Shown: positions 54,067-62,856 of the stretch, one piece after another | How the letters are laid out: each line of letters starts with the position of its first letter | Numbering within the stretch: the first letter of the stretch is position 1 | From: Pseudodesulfovibrio hydrargyri | GTDB taxonomy: Bacteria > Desulfobacterota > Desulfovibrionia > Desulfovibrionales > Desulfovibrionaceae | Direction of reading: 5' to 3' | Length of the DNA stretch: 64,000 nucleotides | NCBI RefSeq assembly: GCF_001874525.1 | Contig: NZ_LKAQ01000001.1 | Coordinates: forward strand, 744,001-808,000 | Program-made: the position numbers and the translations under genes | Notes under the pieces: generated by a model | The model's input: only the letters and a program-made list of their open reading frames with translations | What the model was told of the DNA's origin: nothing | The model's database searches: none

Positions 54067-56337
54067 ATGCACGCGCACGTTTTGGGATTTCCCCGCATGG
54101 GGATCGACCGGGAACTGAAATGGGCCCTGGAAAAGTACTGGCGGGGCGAGATTCCCGAAGCCGATCTGGCCGCCACGGCCGACGAATTGCAAAAACGGCA
54201 CTGGGCCGTCCAGGCCGGGGCCGGGCTGGACCTTGTCCCGGTGGGCGACTTTTCCCTGTACGACCACGTCCTCGACACGGCCGCCATGCTCGGCGCGGTC
54301 CCGCCCCGCTTTGGCCGGGGCGGCGGCGAGGTAGACCTTGAGACCTACTTCCACATGGCCCGGGGCGACGCCGAACACGGCATTCCGGCCATGGAGATGA
54401 CCAAGTGGTTCGACACCAATTACCACTACATCGTCCCGGAACTGGCCCCGGACACCACCTTCGCCAAGACCGGCAGCCGCCTTCTCGAGGCGGTGGAGTC
54501 GGCCCGGTCCCTGGGGCTCTCCCCCAAACCGGTCCTGGTCGGTCCGCTAACCTTCCTGCTGCTGGCCAAGGAGGTCGACGGCTGCGACCGCTGGGCGCAC
54601 CTCGACTCCCTGGTGGACGCCTATTGTGCGGTCATCCGCGAGCTGGACGGGCTGTGCGCCTGGATCCAGCTGGACGAGCCCATCCTGTGCACGGACCTCT
54701 CCGACAAGGCCAAGGCTGCCTTTGCCGCGGCGTACGCGCGCATCCGCGAAGCGGCAATCAGCTCCCGGCTGCTCCTGGCCACCTATTTCGGCGCGCCGGG
54801 CGACAACCTGGACACGGCCCTGGCCCTGCCCGTGGACGGCCTGCATGCGGACCTGGTCCGCGCACCGGGCCAGTTGACGGAAATCCTGGGCAAGCTGCCG
54901 CCGAACATGACCCTTTCCATGGGCTTGGTGGACGGCCGGAACATCTGGAAGACCGAACTGGAAACCGCCCTGCGCAAGGTCAACACGGCCCGCCAGCAGG
55001 TCAAAACGGACCGGCTCATGATCGGCTCGAGCTGCTCCCTGCTCCACTGCCCGGTGGACGCGGCGGGCGAGACCGGACTCGACCCCGAGATCAAACGCTG
55101 GATGGCCTTCGCCGCCCAGAAATGCGCCGAGATCGCGGCCCTGAAGCAGGCCGCCGTGGGCAAGGGCGCGCCCGGACTGTTTCAGGAGAACAAGGACGCC
55201 CTGCTGGCACGTGCCGCGCACCGCGACGTGGCGGACAAGGCGGTCCGCGAGCGGGTCCTGGCGATCACGCCCGGAATGTATGACCGCACTTCGCCCCTGG
55301 CCGTGCGCGCCGAGGCGCAGCATGAGCGGCTGAAACTCCCCCTGTTCCCGACCACGACCATCGGCTCCTACCCGCAGACCGCCGAAATCCGCCGCACGCG
55401 GCTGCGCTTCCGCAAGGGCGAAATCACGGAGACGGAGTACGTCGCGGCCATGCGGGCCGAGATCGCCGAAGTGGTCGCCCACCAGGAGGAGCTGGGACTG
55501 GACGTGCTGGTCCACGGCGAGCCCGAGCGCAACGACATGGTCGAGTACTTCGGCCAGCAGCTCAAGGGATTCTGCTTCACCCAAAACGGCTGGGTCCAGA
55601 GTTACGGCAGCCGCTGCGTCAAGCCGCCGGTCATTTACGGCGACGTATCCCGCCCGGCTCCCATGACCGTGGACTGGGCCGTGTACGCCCAGTCCCTGAC
55701 CGGCAAGCCCATGAAGGGCATGCTCACCGGCCCGGTGACCATTCTGTGCTGGAGTTTCGTGCGCAACGACATGCCGCGCGACGAGGTCTGCCGCCAGATC
55801 GCCCTGGCCATGCGCGACGAGGTCCTGGACCTGGAGACGGCGGGCATCAAGGCCATCCAGATCGACGAGGCCGCCCTGCGCGAGGGCATGCCCATCCGCA
55901 GGGCCGAGCAGGCCGACTACCTGCGCTGGGCCGTGGACTGCTTCCGGCTGGCCGCCGGGGGCGTCCGGGACGAGACCCAGATCCATTCGCACATGTGCTA
56001 CAGCGAATTCAACGCCATCCTGTCCTCCATCGCCAGGATGGATGCGGACGTCATCAGCATCGAGGCCAGCCGCAGCAAGATGGAGTTGCTCGACGACTTC
56101 GACGCCGACGAATACCCGGCGGACATCGGCCCGGGCGTGTACGACATCCACAGCCCGCGCGTACCGTCCGAGGACGAGATCCACTCCCTGCTGCGGAAGG
56201 CCCTGGCGGTCATCCCGGCCCGCAGGCTGTGGGTCAATCCGGATTGCGGGCTGAAGACCCGCGCCTGGCCCGAAACCCTGGCCTCCCTGGACAACATGGT
56301 CAAGGCGACCCGCAGGCTGCGCGAGGAACAACGATAA
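54067..56337 (+). CDS. metE: Cobalamin-independent methionine synthase
   Basis: Transfers a methyl group from methyltetrahydrofolate polyglutamate to homocysteine without B12. The full-length 756-residue protein has both barrels; the zinc ligands lie in HSHMCYSEF and NPDCGLKTR, with EASRSKMELL and the Glu after it. The N-terminal half has LGFPRMGIDRELKWALE. It is preceded by a cobalamin riboswitch and followed after 59 bases by metF, so the two form a B12-controlled methionine operon. A strong hairpin (GCGGGCGGGAA..TTCCCGCCCGC) lies between them. Confidence 0.97.
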   Translation: MHAHVLGFPRMGIDRELKWALEKYWRGEIPEADLAATADELQKRHWAVQAGAGLDLVPVGDFSLYDHVLDTAAMLGAVPPRFGRGGGEVDLETYFHMARGDAEHGIPAMEMTKWFDTNYHYIVPELAPDTTFAKTGSRLLEAVESARSLGLSPKPVLVGPLTFLLLAKEVDGCDRWAHLDSLVDAYCAVIRELDGLCAWIQLDEPILCTDLSDKAKAAFAAAYARIREAAISSRLLLATYFGAPGDNLDTALALPVDGLHADLVRAPGQLTEILGKLPPNMTLSMGLVDGRNIWKTELETALRKVNTARQQVKTDRLMIGSSCSLLHCPVDAAGETGLDPEIKRWMAFAAQKCAEIAALKQAAVGKGAPGLFQENKDALLARAAHRDVADKAVRERVLAITPGMYDRTSPLAVRAEAQHERLKLPLFPTTTIGSYPQTAEIRRTRLRFRKGEITETEYVAAMRAEIAEVVAHQEELGLDVLVHGEPERNDMVEYFGQQLKGFCFTQNGWVQSYGSRCVKPPVIYGDVSRPAPMTVDWAVYAQSLTGKPMKGMLTGPVTILCWSFVRNDMPRDEVCRQIALAMRDEVLDLETAGIKAIQIDEAALREGMPIRRAEQADYLRWAVDCFRLAAGGVRDETQIHSHMCYSEFNAILSSIARMDADVISIEASRSKMELLDDFDADEYPADIGPGVYDIHSPRVPSEDEIHSLLRKALAVIPARRLWVNPDCGLKTRAWPETLASLDNMVKATRRLREEQR

Positions 56338-56396
56338 CCACCGAACCCGAGCGGGCGGGAAGGCGGCTTCCCGCCCGCCCCCGACAAGGATACCCC

Positions 56397-57269
56397 ATGA
56401 AGATCATCGACCGCATCAAGGACAAATCCCCCTTCCTCTCCCTCGAATTCTTTCCGCCCAAGGAGCGGGAGCAGTGGCCCCGCTTTTTCGGCCAAGTGGA
56501 GCGGTTGGCCGAACTCGACCCGGTGTTCGCCTCCGTGACCTACGGGGCCGGAGGTTCGTTTCGTGACAATACCCTGGACATCGCCGCCGAGATGCACAGG
56601 CGGTTCGGGCTGACGGTCATGTCCCACCTGACCTGCGTGGGAGCCGAAAAGCGGTCCATCGCCGAATACGTCGACCGGCTCCGGGACGCGGGCATCCACG
56701 ACGTCCTGGCCCTGCGCGGCGACATGCCGGGCAACGAGGAGGACATCTGGAAAGACTTCCGGCACGCCTCGGACCTGGTGGAATTCGTCAAGGCGGACTG
56801 GCCCGGGATGGGCGTGGCCACGGCCTGCTATCCCGACGCCCACCCCGAGTCCCCGTCCATCGACGACGACCTGCGCTGGACCTGCCACAAGTTCAACGCG
56901 GGCTCGGACTTCTCCGTGACCCAGCTCTTCTTCGACGTGCGCCGCTACCGGGACCTGGTCCGCAGGCTGGAGTCCCGGGGCGTGACCGATCCCGTGCTGC
57001 CGGGCATCCTCCCGGTCCTGAGCATGGCGTCCCTGAACCGCATCCTGTCCCTGTGCGGGGCGAACATCCCGCTCAAGCTCTACCTGGAGCTCCAGGAGGC
57101 CGACCAGGCAGGCGGCAACGAGGCGGTGCGGCGCAAGGGGATCGAGATCGCCCGGCGCCAGGTGCGCGAGTTGCTGGACCTCGGCGCACCCGGTATCCAT
57201 TTGTATTCCTTGAATAACGCCGACGTCTGCCTGGACATCCTGTCCGGGGTGCCGGAACTGGGCGGCTGA
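56397..57269 (+). CDS. metF: Methylenetetrahydrofolate reductase
   Basis: Reduces methylene-THF to methyl-THF, the methyl donor of MetE. The 290-residue flavoprotein shows LSLEFFPPKE, SVTYGAGGSFRDNT, HLTCVGAEK, LALRGDMPG, CYPDAHPES, KFNAGSDFSVTQLFFD and GILPVLS, all in family order. AAGGA lies 8 bases before the ATG. Directly downstream of metE, so both enzymes are supplied together. Confidence 0.96.
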   Translation: MKIIDRIKDKSPFLSLEFFPPKEREQWPRFFGQVERLAELDPVFASVTYGAGGSFRDNTLDIAAEMHRRFGLTVMSHLTCVGAEKRSIAEYVDRLRDAGIHDVLALRGDMPGNEEDIWKDFRHASDLVEFVKADWPGMGVATACYPDAHPESPSIDDDLRWTCHKFNAGSDFSVTQLFFDVRRYRDLVRRLESRGVTDPVLPGILPVLSMASLNRILSLCGANIPLKLYLELQEADQAGGNEAVRRKGIEIARRQVRELLDLGAPGIHLYSLNNADVCLDILSGVPELGG

Positions 57270-57347
57270 CCCGCCGGGGCCGGTTTGGTGAATTCGGCCC
57301 TTGCGCTTCACCGCCGCTTTGGCTACTCTCGAAAAGTTCTAGATGTC

Positions 57348-57498
57348 CTTCAGGTGGCCCCCGGGCCATAACAGGGAATCCGGTGCGAAGCCGGAGCGGT
57401 CCCGCCGCTGTGATCCCCCATGGAGGTCCGGTCCGAAAGCCACTGCCGCAAGGCGGGAAGGCGGGCCGGACGGGGAGAGCCAGAAGACCTACCTGAAG
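57348..57498 (+). promoter_or_regulatory. Cobalamin riboswitch upstream of nrdD
   Basis: Second B12 riboswitch in the window. P1 pairs CTTCAGGT (57348-57355) with ACCTGAAG (57491-57498). Core pieces: GGGAATCCGGTGCGAAGCCGG, CGGTCCCGCCGCTGTGATCC, GAAAGCCACTGCC, GGCGGGAAGG and B12 box GAGAGCCAGAAGACCTACCTG. The remaining 180 bases to nrdD contain hairpins (around 57550-57595) that could serve as the expression platform. Confidence 0.95.
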
Positions 57499-57679
57499 CG
57501 TTTCCTGCCGGATGCGGATCGCGGAACCCGCATGCGGACAAGAATGAAGCCCACCCGACAACCGTCGCCGGGTCCGCGGTTCCGCCGCGAGACCGCTCAT
57601 CGGCGACAGCGCAGGCAGTTTAACAAGCGGCCGCACCCTGATCGTGCGCCGTCCTCCGCGTTGCCTGCAAGAGACTCAC

Positions 57680-59770
57680 ATGCCCAGCAAAATTCTCAAA
57701 CGAGACGGATGCATCGAAACCTGGTCCACCAAACGGATCGGCTCCGCCATCTTCAAGGCCCTCAAGGGCAGCGGCATCAAGGACCCGCTGCTGGCCGACC
57801 GGCTGGCCGGCAAGGTGGCCAAGAAACTCAAGGACGTGGACATCCCCGAACAGGAGCAGGTCCAGGACATGGTCCAGGAGGTCCTCATGGAGGCCCGCCT
57901 GTACAAGGTGGCCGAACGGTACATCATCTACCGCGAGAAACGACGCGAGTTGCGCTCCCAGGACGAGGCGTTCCTGGACATCGCCAAGGTGACCGACGGC
58001 TACCTGAACAACGTGGACTGGCGGGTCAACGAAAACTCGAACATGACTCACTCCTTCCAGGGGCTGATCCTGCACATGGCCGGTTCGGTCCAGGCCCGGT
58101 ACATGCTCGAGAAATACCCCGAGGAGGTCCGCCTGGCCCACACCCACGGCTACTTCCACATCCACGACCTGTCCTTCGGCCTGGCCGGATACTGCTCGGG
58201 CTGGTCCCTGCGCGACCTGCTCCTCGAAGGGTTCAACCTGCGCGACCGCTGCTCGTCCACCCCGGCCAAGCACTTTGACGCGGCCTGCGGCCAGATGGTC
58301 AACTTCCTCGGCACCCTGCAGAACGAATGGGCCGGGGCCCAGGCCTTCAACAACGTGGACACCTATCTGGCCCCGTTCATCCGCAACGACGGGCTGAGCT
58401 ACCACGACGTCAAACAGCAGGTTCAGAAGCTGCTGCACAACTTAAACGCCACCTCGCGCTGGGGCGGCCAGTCGCCGTTCACCAACTTCACCCTGGACTT
58501 CGTGCCGCCCGCGCACATCGCCAAGGAGGCGGTCATCATCGGCGGCGAGCTCAAGGACTCCACCTACGGCGAGTACGCCGAAGAGATGGCCATGTTCAAC
58601 CGGGCCTTCCTGGAGGTCATGATCGAGGGCGACGCGGACGGGCGCATCTTCTCCTTCCCCATCCCCACGTACAACGTGACCAAGGACTTCCCCTGGGAGT
58701 CCGAGGAGGGCAAGCTGCTGCTCAAGATGACCGCCAAGTACGGCGCGCCCTACTTCCAGAACTTCATCAACTCGGACCTCAACCCCGAGGACGTGCGCTC
58801 CATGTGCTGCCGCCTGCAGATGGACCTGCGCGAGATCCGCAAGAAGACCGGCGGCCTGTTCGGCGCGGGCGACCTGACCGGGTCCATCGGCGTGGTCACC
58901 CTGAACCTGCCCAAGCTGGCCTACCTGGCCCACAACGAAGAGGACTTCATGGACCTGATCTCCGAGTACGCCCGGCTGGCCTCGGAGTCCCTGGAGTTCA
59001 AGCGCAAGGTGGTCCAGAAGAACCTGGACGCGGGCATGTTCCCGTTCTCCCGGCGCTACCTCAAGAACGGGTTCAAGGGCCACTTCTCGACCATCGGGCT
59101 CATCGGCGGCCACGAGGCGTGCATGAACCTGCTGCACAAGGGGCTCGACACCCCGTCCGGCTCCCGGCTCATGCAGCGGGTGCTCAACCTCCTGCGCCGA
59201 CTGGTGGTCCAGTTCCAGGAGGAGACCGGCAACCTGTACAACCTCGAGGCAACGCCCGGCGAAGGCACCTGCTACCGGTTGGCCAAGATCGACAAGGAGC
59301 TGTACGCGGACATCCACACCTCGGGCGACGAGACCCCGTACTACACCAACTCCACCCTGCTGCCCGTGGGCATCAGCTCGGACGTCTTCTTCGCCCTGGA
59401 ACACCAGAACGAACTGCAGACGCTGTACAACGGGGGCACGGTCTTCCACACCTTCCTGGGCGAGGCCGCCCCGGACGAGGAGAGCGTGAAGAGCTTCCTG
59501 CTCAAGGCCATGAGCAAGACCAAGATCCCGTACATCTCGGTCACCCCGACCTTCTCCGTTTGTGAGGACCACGGCTACATCTACGGCGAGCACTTCAACT
59601 GCCCGACCTGCGACAAGGAGACCGAGGTCTACACCCGGGTGGTCGGCTACTACCGCCCGGTGGGCCGCTGGAACAAAGGCAAGCAGGAAGAGTACAAGGA
59701 CCGCGTCGAATACTCGCAGCTGAGCTTCTGCTCGTCGGCCTGCGAGACCGCTTGCGAGCCCGCCGCCTGA
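57680..59770 (+). CDS. nrdD: Anaerobic (class III) ribonucleoside-triphosphate reductase
   Basis: Glycyl-radical enzyme making deoxynucleotides without oxygen. The 696-residue protein starts with an ATP-cone (ILKRDGCIETWSTKRIGSAI) that senses ATP/dATP. The radical Gly656 lies in RVVGYYRPVGRWNKGK. The zinc site reads CEDH..CPTC, with one His in place of the usual first-pair Cys. The C-terminus ends in a Cys-rich SFCSSACETAC tail. A shorter in-frame start is preferred to one 36 bases upstream because it gives the family N-terminus. No nrdG activase is visible downstream. Controlled by a cobalamin riboswitch. Confidence 0.95.
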   Translation: MPSKILKRDGCIETWSTKRIGSAIFKALKGSGIKDPLLADRLAGKVAKKLKDVDIPEQEQVQDMVQEVLMEARLYKVAERYIIYREKRRELRSQDEAFLDIAKVTDGYLNNVDWRVNENSNMTHSFQGLILHMAGSVQARYMLEKYPEEVRLAHTHGYFHIHDLSFGLAGYCSGWSLRDLLLEGFNLRDRCSSTPAKHFDAACGQMVNFLGTLQNEWAGAQAFNNVDTYLAPFIRNDGLSYHDVKQQVQKLLHNLNATSRWGGQSPFTNFTLDFVPPAHIAKEAVIIGGELKDSTYGEYAEEMAMFNRAFLEVMIEGDADGRIFSFPIPTYNVTKDFPWESEEGKLLLKMTAKYGAPYFQNFINSDLNPEDVRSMCCRLQMDLREIRKKTGGLFGAGDLTGSIGVVTLNLPKLAYLAHNEEDFMDLISEYARLASESLEFKRKVVQKNLDAGMFPFSRRYLKNGFKGHFSTIGLIGGHEACMNLLHKGLDTPSGSRLMQRVLNLLRRLVVQFQEETGNLYNLEATPGEGTCYRLAKIDKELYADIHTSGDETPYYTNSTLLPVGISSDVFFALEHQNELQTLYNGGTVFHTFLGEAAPDEESVKSFLLKAMSKTKIPYISVTPTFSVCEDHGYIYGEHFNCPTCDKETEVYTRVVGYYRPVGRWNKGKQEEYKDRVEYSQLSFCSSACETACEPAA

Positions 59771-59787
59771 CCTGATACGGGAAACCC

Positions 59788-60012
59788 ATGATACTCGACG
59801 CCAACCAGCTCGCTTCCATCCGACAGCACAACGACGAGGAACTGCGCAGGGGCAGCCGCGCCACGCACGGCTACCCGGCGCGCACCGTCCAGGACCTCCT
59901 GCACACCGTCGAGGCCCTGAAAAAGGAAAAGCGGAAGTGGAAGAAGCTGGCCCAGGACCGTGGCAAGACCCTCAAGACGATCGGCGAACTGGCCTCGGAC
60001 CAGCCCGACTAG
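59788..60012 (+). CDS. Small basic helical protein of unknown function
   Basis: Not recognised. A 74-residue soluble protein with a charged N-terminal half (DEELRRGSRATHGYPARTV) and a predicted amphipathic helix rich in Lys (LHTVEALKKEKRKWKKLAQD). It starts 17 bases after nrdD and precedes a terminator, so it is in the same riboswitch-controlled transcript. The position normally filled by nrdG makes a role linked to the reductase conceivable, but it has no radical-SAM motif. Confidence 0.65.
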   Translation: MILDANQLASIRQHNDEELRRGSRATHGYPARTVQDLLHTVEALKKEKRKWKKLAQDRGKTLKTIGELASDQPD

Positions 60013-60043
60013 ACTCCCGTCCACGGCGTCCCGCGACGACCAG

Positions 60044-60078
60044 GGCCCGACCTGCCATACGGCGGGCCGGGCCTTTTT
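60044..60078 (+). terminator. Intrinsic terminator after the nrdD operon
   Basis: Stem GGCCCGACCTGCC / GGCGGGCCGGGCC (one mismatch, one wobble), ATAC loop, then TTTTT. Confidence 0.88.
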
Positions 60079-60133
60079 CGTGCCCGGACGGGCGGGGTAA
60101 ACTGCTCATCTTTTCGTTTTTCATATGTCTATG

Positions 60134-60162
60134 TTGACACTTTTTTTATGAAAGTGTTATCC
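60134..60162 (+). promoter_or_regulatory. Promoter with inverted repeat before the ABC transporter operon
   Basis: TTGACA, a 17-base spacer, TTATCC. The spacer is spanned by the inverted repeat ACACTTT (60137-60143) / AAAGTGT (60151-60157), a likely operator for an unidentified regulator. Confidence 0.55.
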
Positions 60163-60204
60163 AGCGCAATCATTTCCGAAACGAGTACTCAAAGCGAGGA
60201 GTTC

Positions 60205-61806
60205 ATGCACGTTTTCACTCAATGCCGTGCGGGCAGGCTGCTTCTGGCCGCACTGGCCGGTCTGCTTGTCCTGGGCACGCTGGCCTCGGCCCCGGCCCTG
60301 GCCAGGGACACACTCACCCTGGCGGTCAAGGGCGAGCCGGACGACGGATACGACCCCACCCTGGGCTGGGGCCGCTACGGCAACCCCCTGTTCCAGTCCA
60401 CCCTGCTCAAACGCGACGAGAACCTGAACATCGTCAACGACCTGGCCACGGCCAGGAGCCTGTCCGAGGACGGCCTGACCTGGAACCTGACCATCCGCGA
60501 GGACGCCAGATTTTCCGACGGCTCGAAACTGACCGCCGAGGACGTGGCCTACACCTTCAACACCGCGGCCAAGGCGGGCGGCAAGGTGGACCTGATCAAC
60601 ATGGACAAGGCCGAGGCCACCGGCGAATACGGTGTGCGGATCACCCTCAAGAAACGCGACACGACCTTCATCAACCGGCTGATCAGCCTGGGCATTGTGC
60701 CCAAGGCCCTGCACGGCCCCGGCTACGCGCGCCGGCCCGTGGGCTCCGGGCCGTACAAAATGGTCGAATGGAACGAAGGCCAGCAGATGATCGCCGAGAT
60801 CAACCCCCATTATTACGGGGACAAACCCTTCTTCAAACGGCTGGTCTTCCTGTTCACCGATGAGGACACCTCGTTCGCCGCGGCCAAGGCGGGCAAGGTG
60901 GACGTCGTCGTGGTCCCGCAGGCCCTGGCCGTGCAGACCATCCCGGGCATGGTCCTCCATCCGGTCAAGAGCGTGGACAACCGGGGGCTGATGTTTCCCT
61001 GCGTGCCGGACACCGGCCAGGTCACGGACAAGGGCGCGCCCATCGGCAATGACGTGACCGCCGACCCGGCCATCCGCAAGGCCATCGACGTGGCGGTGGA
61101 CCGCGAGTTGCTGGTCAGAGGCGTGCTCGAAGGGTTCGGCCGCCCGGCTTACGGCCCCTGTGACGGCCTGCCCTGGGACAACCCGGAGAACGTCTTCAAG
61201 GACGCCGACCCGGACGCCGCGCGCAAGATCCTGGCCGACGCGGGCTGGAAGGACACGGACGGCGACGGCATCGTCGAGAAGGACGGGGTCAAGGCCGAGT
61301 TCACGGTCATCTACCCGGCCGACCGGGCCATCCGCCAGTACCTGGCCCTGGCCGTGGCCGACATGCTCCGGCCCGTGGGCATCCACGCCGTGGTCGAGGG
61401 CAAGCGCAGCTGGGACGAGATCAAGCACCTGATGCATTCCGAGGTCATCGTCTTCGGCTGGGGGGCCCATGATCCCATCGAGGTCTACCAGCTGTATTCG
61501 AGCCACCATGCGGGGGAAGGCTTCAACAATCCCGGCTTTTACAAGAACGACAAGGTCGACGAATACCTGGACGCGGCCGTGGCCGCCGAGAACTACGAGG
61601 CGTCGCTTCCCCTGTGGAGGAAGGCCCAGTGGGACGGGACCACAGGCTCCAACGGACTGGGCGACGCGCCCTGGGTCTGGCTGGTCAACCTGGAGCACAC
61701 CTACTTCGTCAGCGAGCACCTGGACGTGGGCGTCTCCCAAGTGGAGCCCCACGGCCACGGCTGGCCCGTCACGGCCAACATCCAGAAGTGGACCTGGAAA
61801 GACTAA
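60205..61806 (+). CDS. Peptide/nickel-type ABC transporter substrate-binding protein
   Basis: Periplasmic binding protein of family 5 (DppA/OppA/NikA), 533 residues. The signal peptide has a hydrophobic core LLLAALAGLLVLGTLASAPALA. The mature part shows TWNLTIREDARFSDGSKLTAEDVAYTF and RRPVGSGPYKMVEWNEG, typical of the family. AGGAG lies 5 bases before the ATG; an in-frame ATG 57 bases upstream is less likely. First gene of an operon with two permeases and at least one ATPase. Ligand (peptide, nickel chelate or other metallophore) cannot be decided. Confidence 0.92.
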   Translation: MHVFTQCRAGRLLLAALAGLLVLGTLASAPALARDTLTLAVKGEPDDGYDPTLGWGRYGNPLFQSTLLKRDENLNIVNDLATARSLSEDGLTWNLTIREDARFSDGSKLTAEDVAYTFNTAAKAGGKVDLINMDKAEATGEYGVRITLKKRDTTFINRLISLGIVPKALHGPGYARRPVGSGPYKMVEWNEGQQMIAEINPHYYGDKPFFKRLVFLFTDEDTSFAAAKAGKVDVVVVPQALAVQTIPGMVLHPVKSVDNRGLMFPCVPDTGQVTDKGAPIGNDVTADPAIRKAIDVAVDRELLVRGVLEGFGRPAYGPCDGLPWDNPENVFKDADPDAARKILADAGWKDTDGDGIVEKDGVKAEFTVIYPADRAIRQYLALAVADMLRPVGIHAVVEGKRSWDEIKHLMHSEVIVFGWGAHDPIEVYQLYSSHHAGEGFNNPGFYKNDKVDEYLDAAVAAENYEASLPLWRKAQWDGTTGSNGLGDAPWVWLVNLEHTYFVSEHLDVGVSQVEPHGHGWPVTANIQKWTWKD

Positions 61807-61860
61807 CCATCCGTCTCCCGGGGCGCGGGCAGCCGCGCCCCGGGATCGGAACGAGCCGCA

Positions 61861-62856
61861 ATGCACGCCATTTCACCATCCTTCTGTCTGGGCAAGCTTG
61901 GACGCCTGGCCCTGATCCTGTCGCTGGTCTCGGTCCTGGCCTTCACCCTGGTCTCCCTGTCGCCGGTGGACCCGGTGAACGCCTACATCGGCATCGACCG
62001 CATGCAGATAAGCCTTGAGCAGGAACAGCGCATCGTCAAACGATGGGGGCTGGACCGGCCCGCGCCCGAGCGGTTCGCCATCTGGGCGGGCCACGCGCTC
62101 AGGGGCGACCTGGGCCAGTCAATGATCTTCAACGAGCCGGTGACCACGGTCATCGGCAAGCGGTTCGTGACCTCGCTGTGGCTGATGGCCTCGGCCTGGC
62201 TGCTGTCCGGCCTGCTCGGCTTCGTCCTGGGGGTCACGGCGGGCACCAACCGCAACTCTTTTGCCGACCGCGTCATCCGCGTGTACAGCTACACCCTGGC
62301 CTCCACCCCGTCCTTCTGGATGGGGCTGGTCCTGCTGGCCGTGTTCTCGGTCTCCCTGGGCTGGACGCCCATCTGCTGCGCCACCCCGCCGGGCGTGTCG
62401 CCCGGCGACGCCACTCTGTGGCAGCGGCTGCACCACCTCATCCTCCCGGCGGCCACCCTGTCGCTCATCGGCGTGGCCCAGATCGCCCTGCACACCCGCG
62501 AGAAGACCATCGACGCCATGCACAGCGAGTACGCCCTGTTCGCCCTGGCCCAGGGCGAGTCGCGCGCGGGCGTGGCCTGGCGGCACGCGATGCGCAACGT
62601 GGCCCTGCCCGCCGTGACCCTCCAGTTCGCCTCCCTGGGCGAGCTGTTCGGCGGGTCGGTCCTGGCCGAACAGGTCTTTTCCTATCCCGGGCTGGGCAAG
62701 GCCACGGTGGAGGCGGGCATACGCGGCGACGTGCCGCTGCTGCTCGGCATCACCCTGTTCAGCGCCGTGTTCGTGTTCGCCGGAAACCTCATCGCCGACA
62801 TCCTGTACGGGGTGCTCGACCCGCGCATCCGCATCGGCGCGGAGGAGGCGCGATGA
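61861..62856 (+). CDS. ABC transporter permease (DppB/NikB type)
   Basis: Inner-membrane permease of 331 residues, six helices. The N-terminus has the DppB pattern (LGRLALILSLVSVLAFTLVSLSPVDPVNAYIG). The EAA loop that docks the ATPase is ARGEXXA-like (GESRAGVAWRHAMRNVALPAV), and GGSVLAEQVFSYPGLGK follows. Its stop overlaps the next permease start (ATGA). Confidence 0.93.
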   Translation: MHAISPSFCLGKLGRLALILSLVSVLAFTLVSLSPVDPVNAYIGIDRMQISLEQEQRIVKRWGLDRPAPERFAIWAGHALRGDLGQSMIFNEPVTTVIGKRFVTSLWLMASAWLLSGLLGFVLGVTAGTNRNSFADRVIRVYSYTLASTPSFWMGLVLLAVFSVSLGWTPICCATPPGVSPGDATLWQRLHHLILPAATLSLIGVAQIALHTREKTIDAMHSEYALFALAQGESRAGVAWRHAMRNVALPAVTLQFASLGELFGGSVLAEQVFSYPGLGKATVEAGIRGDVPLLLGITLFSAVFVFAGNLIADILYGVLDPRIRIGAEEAR

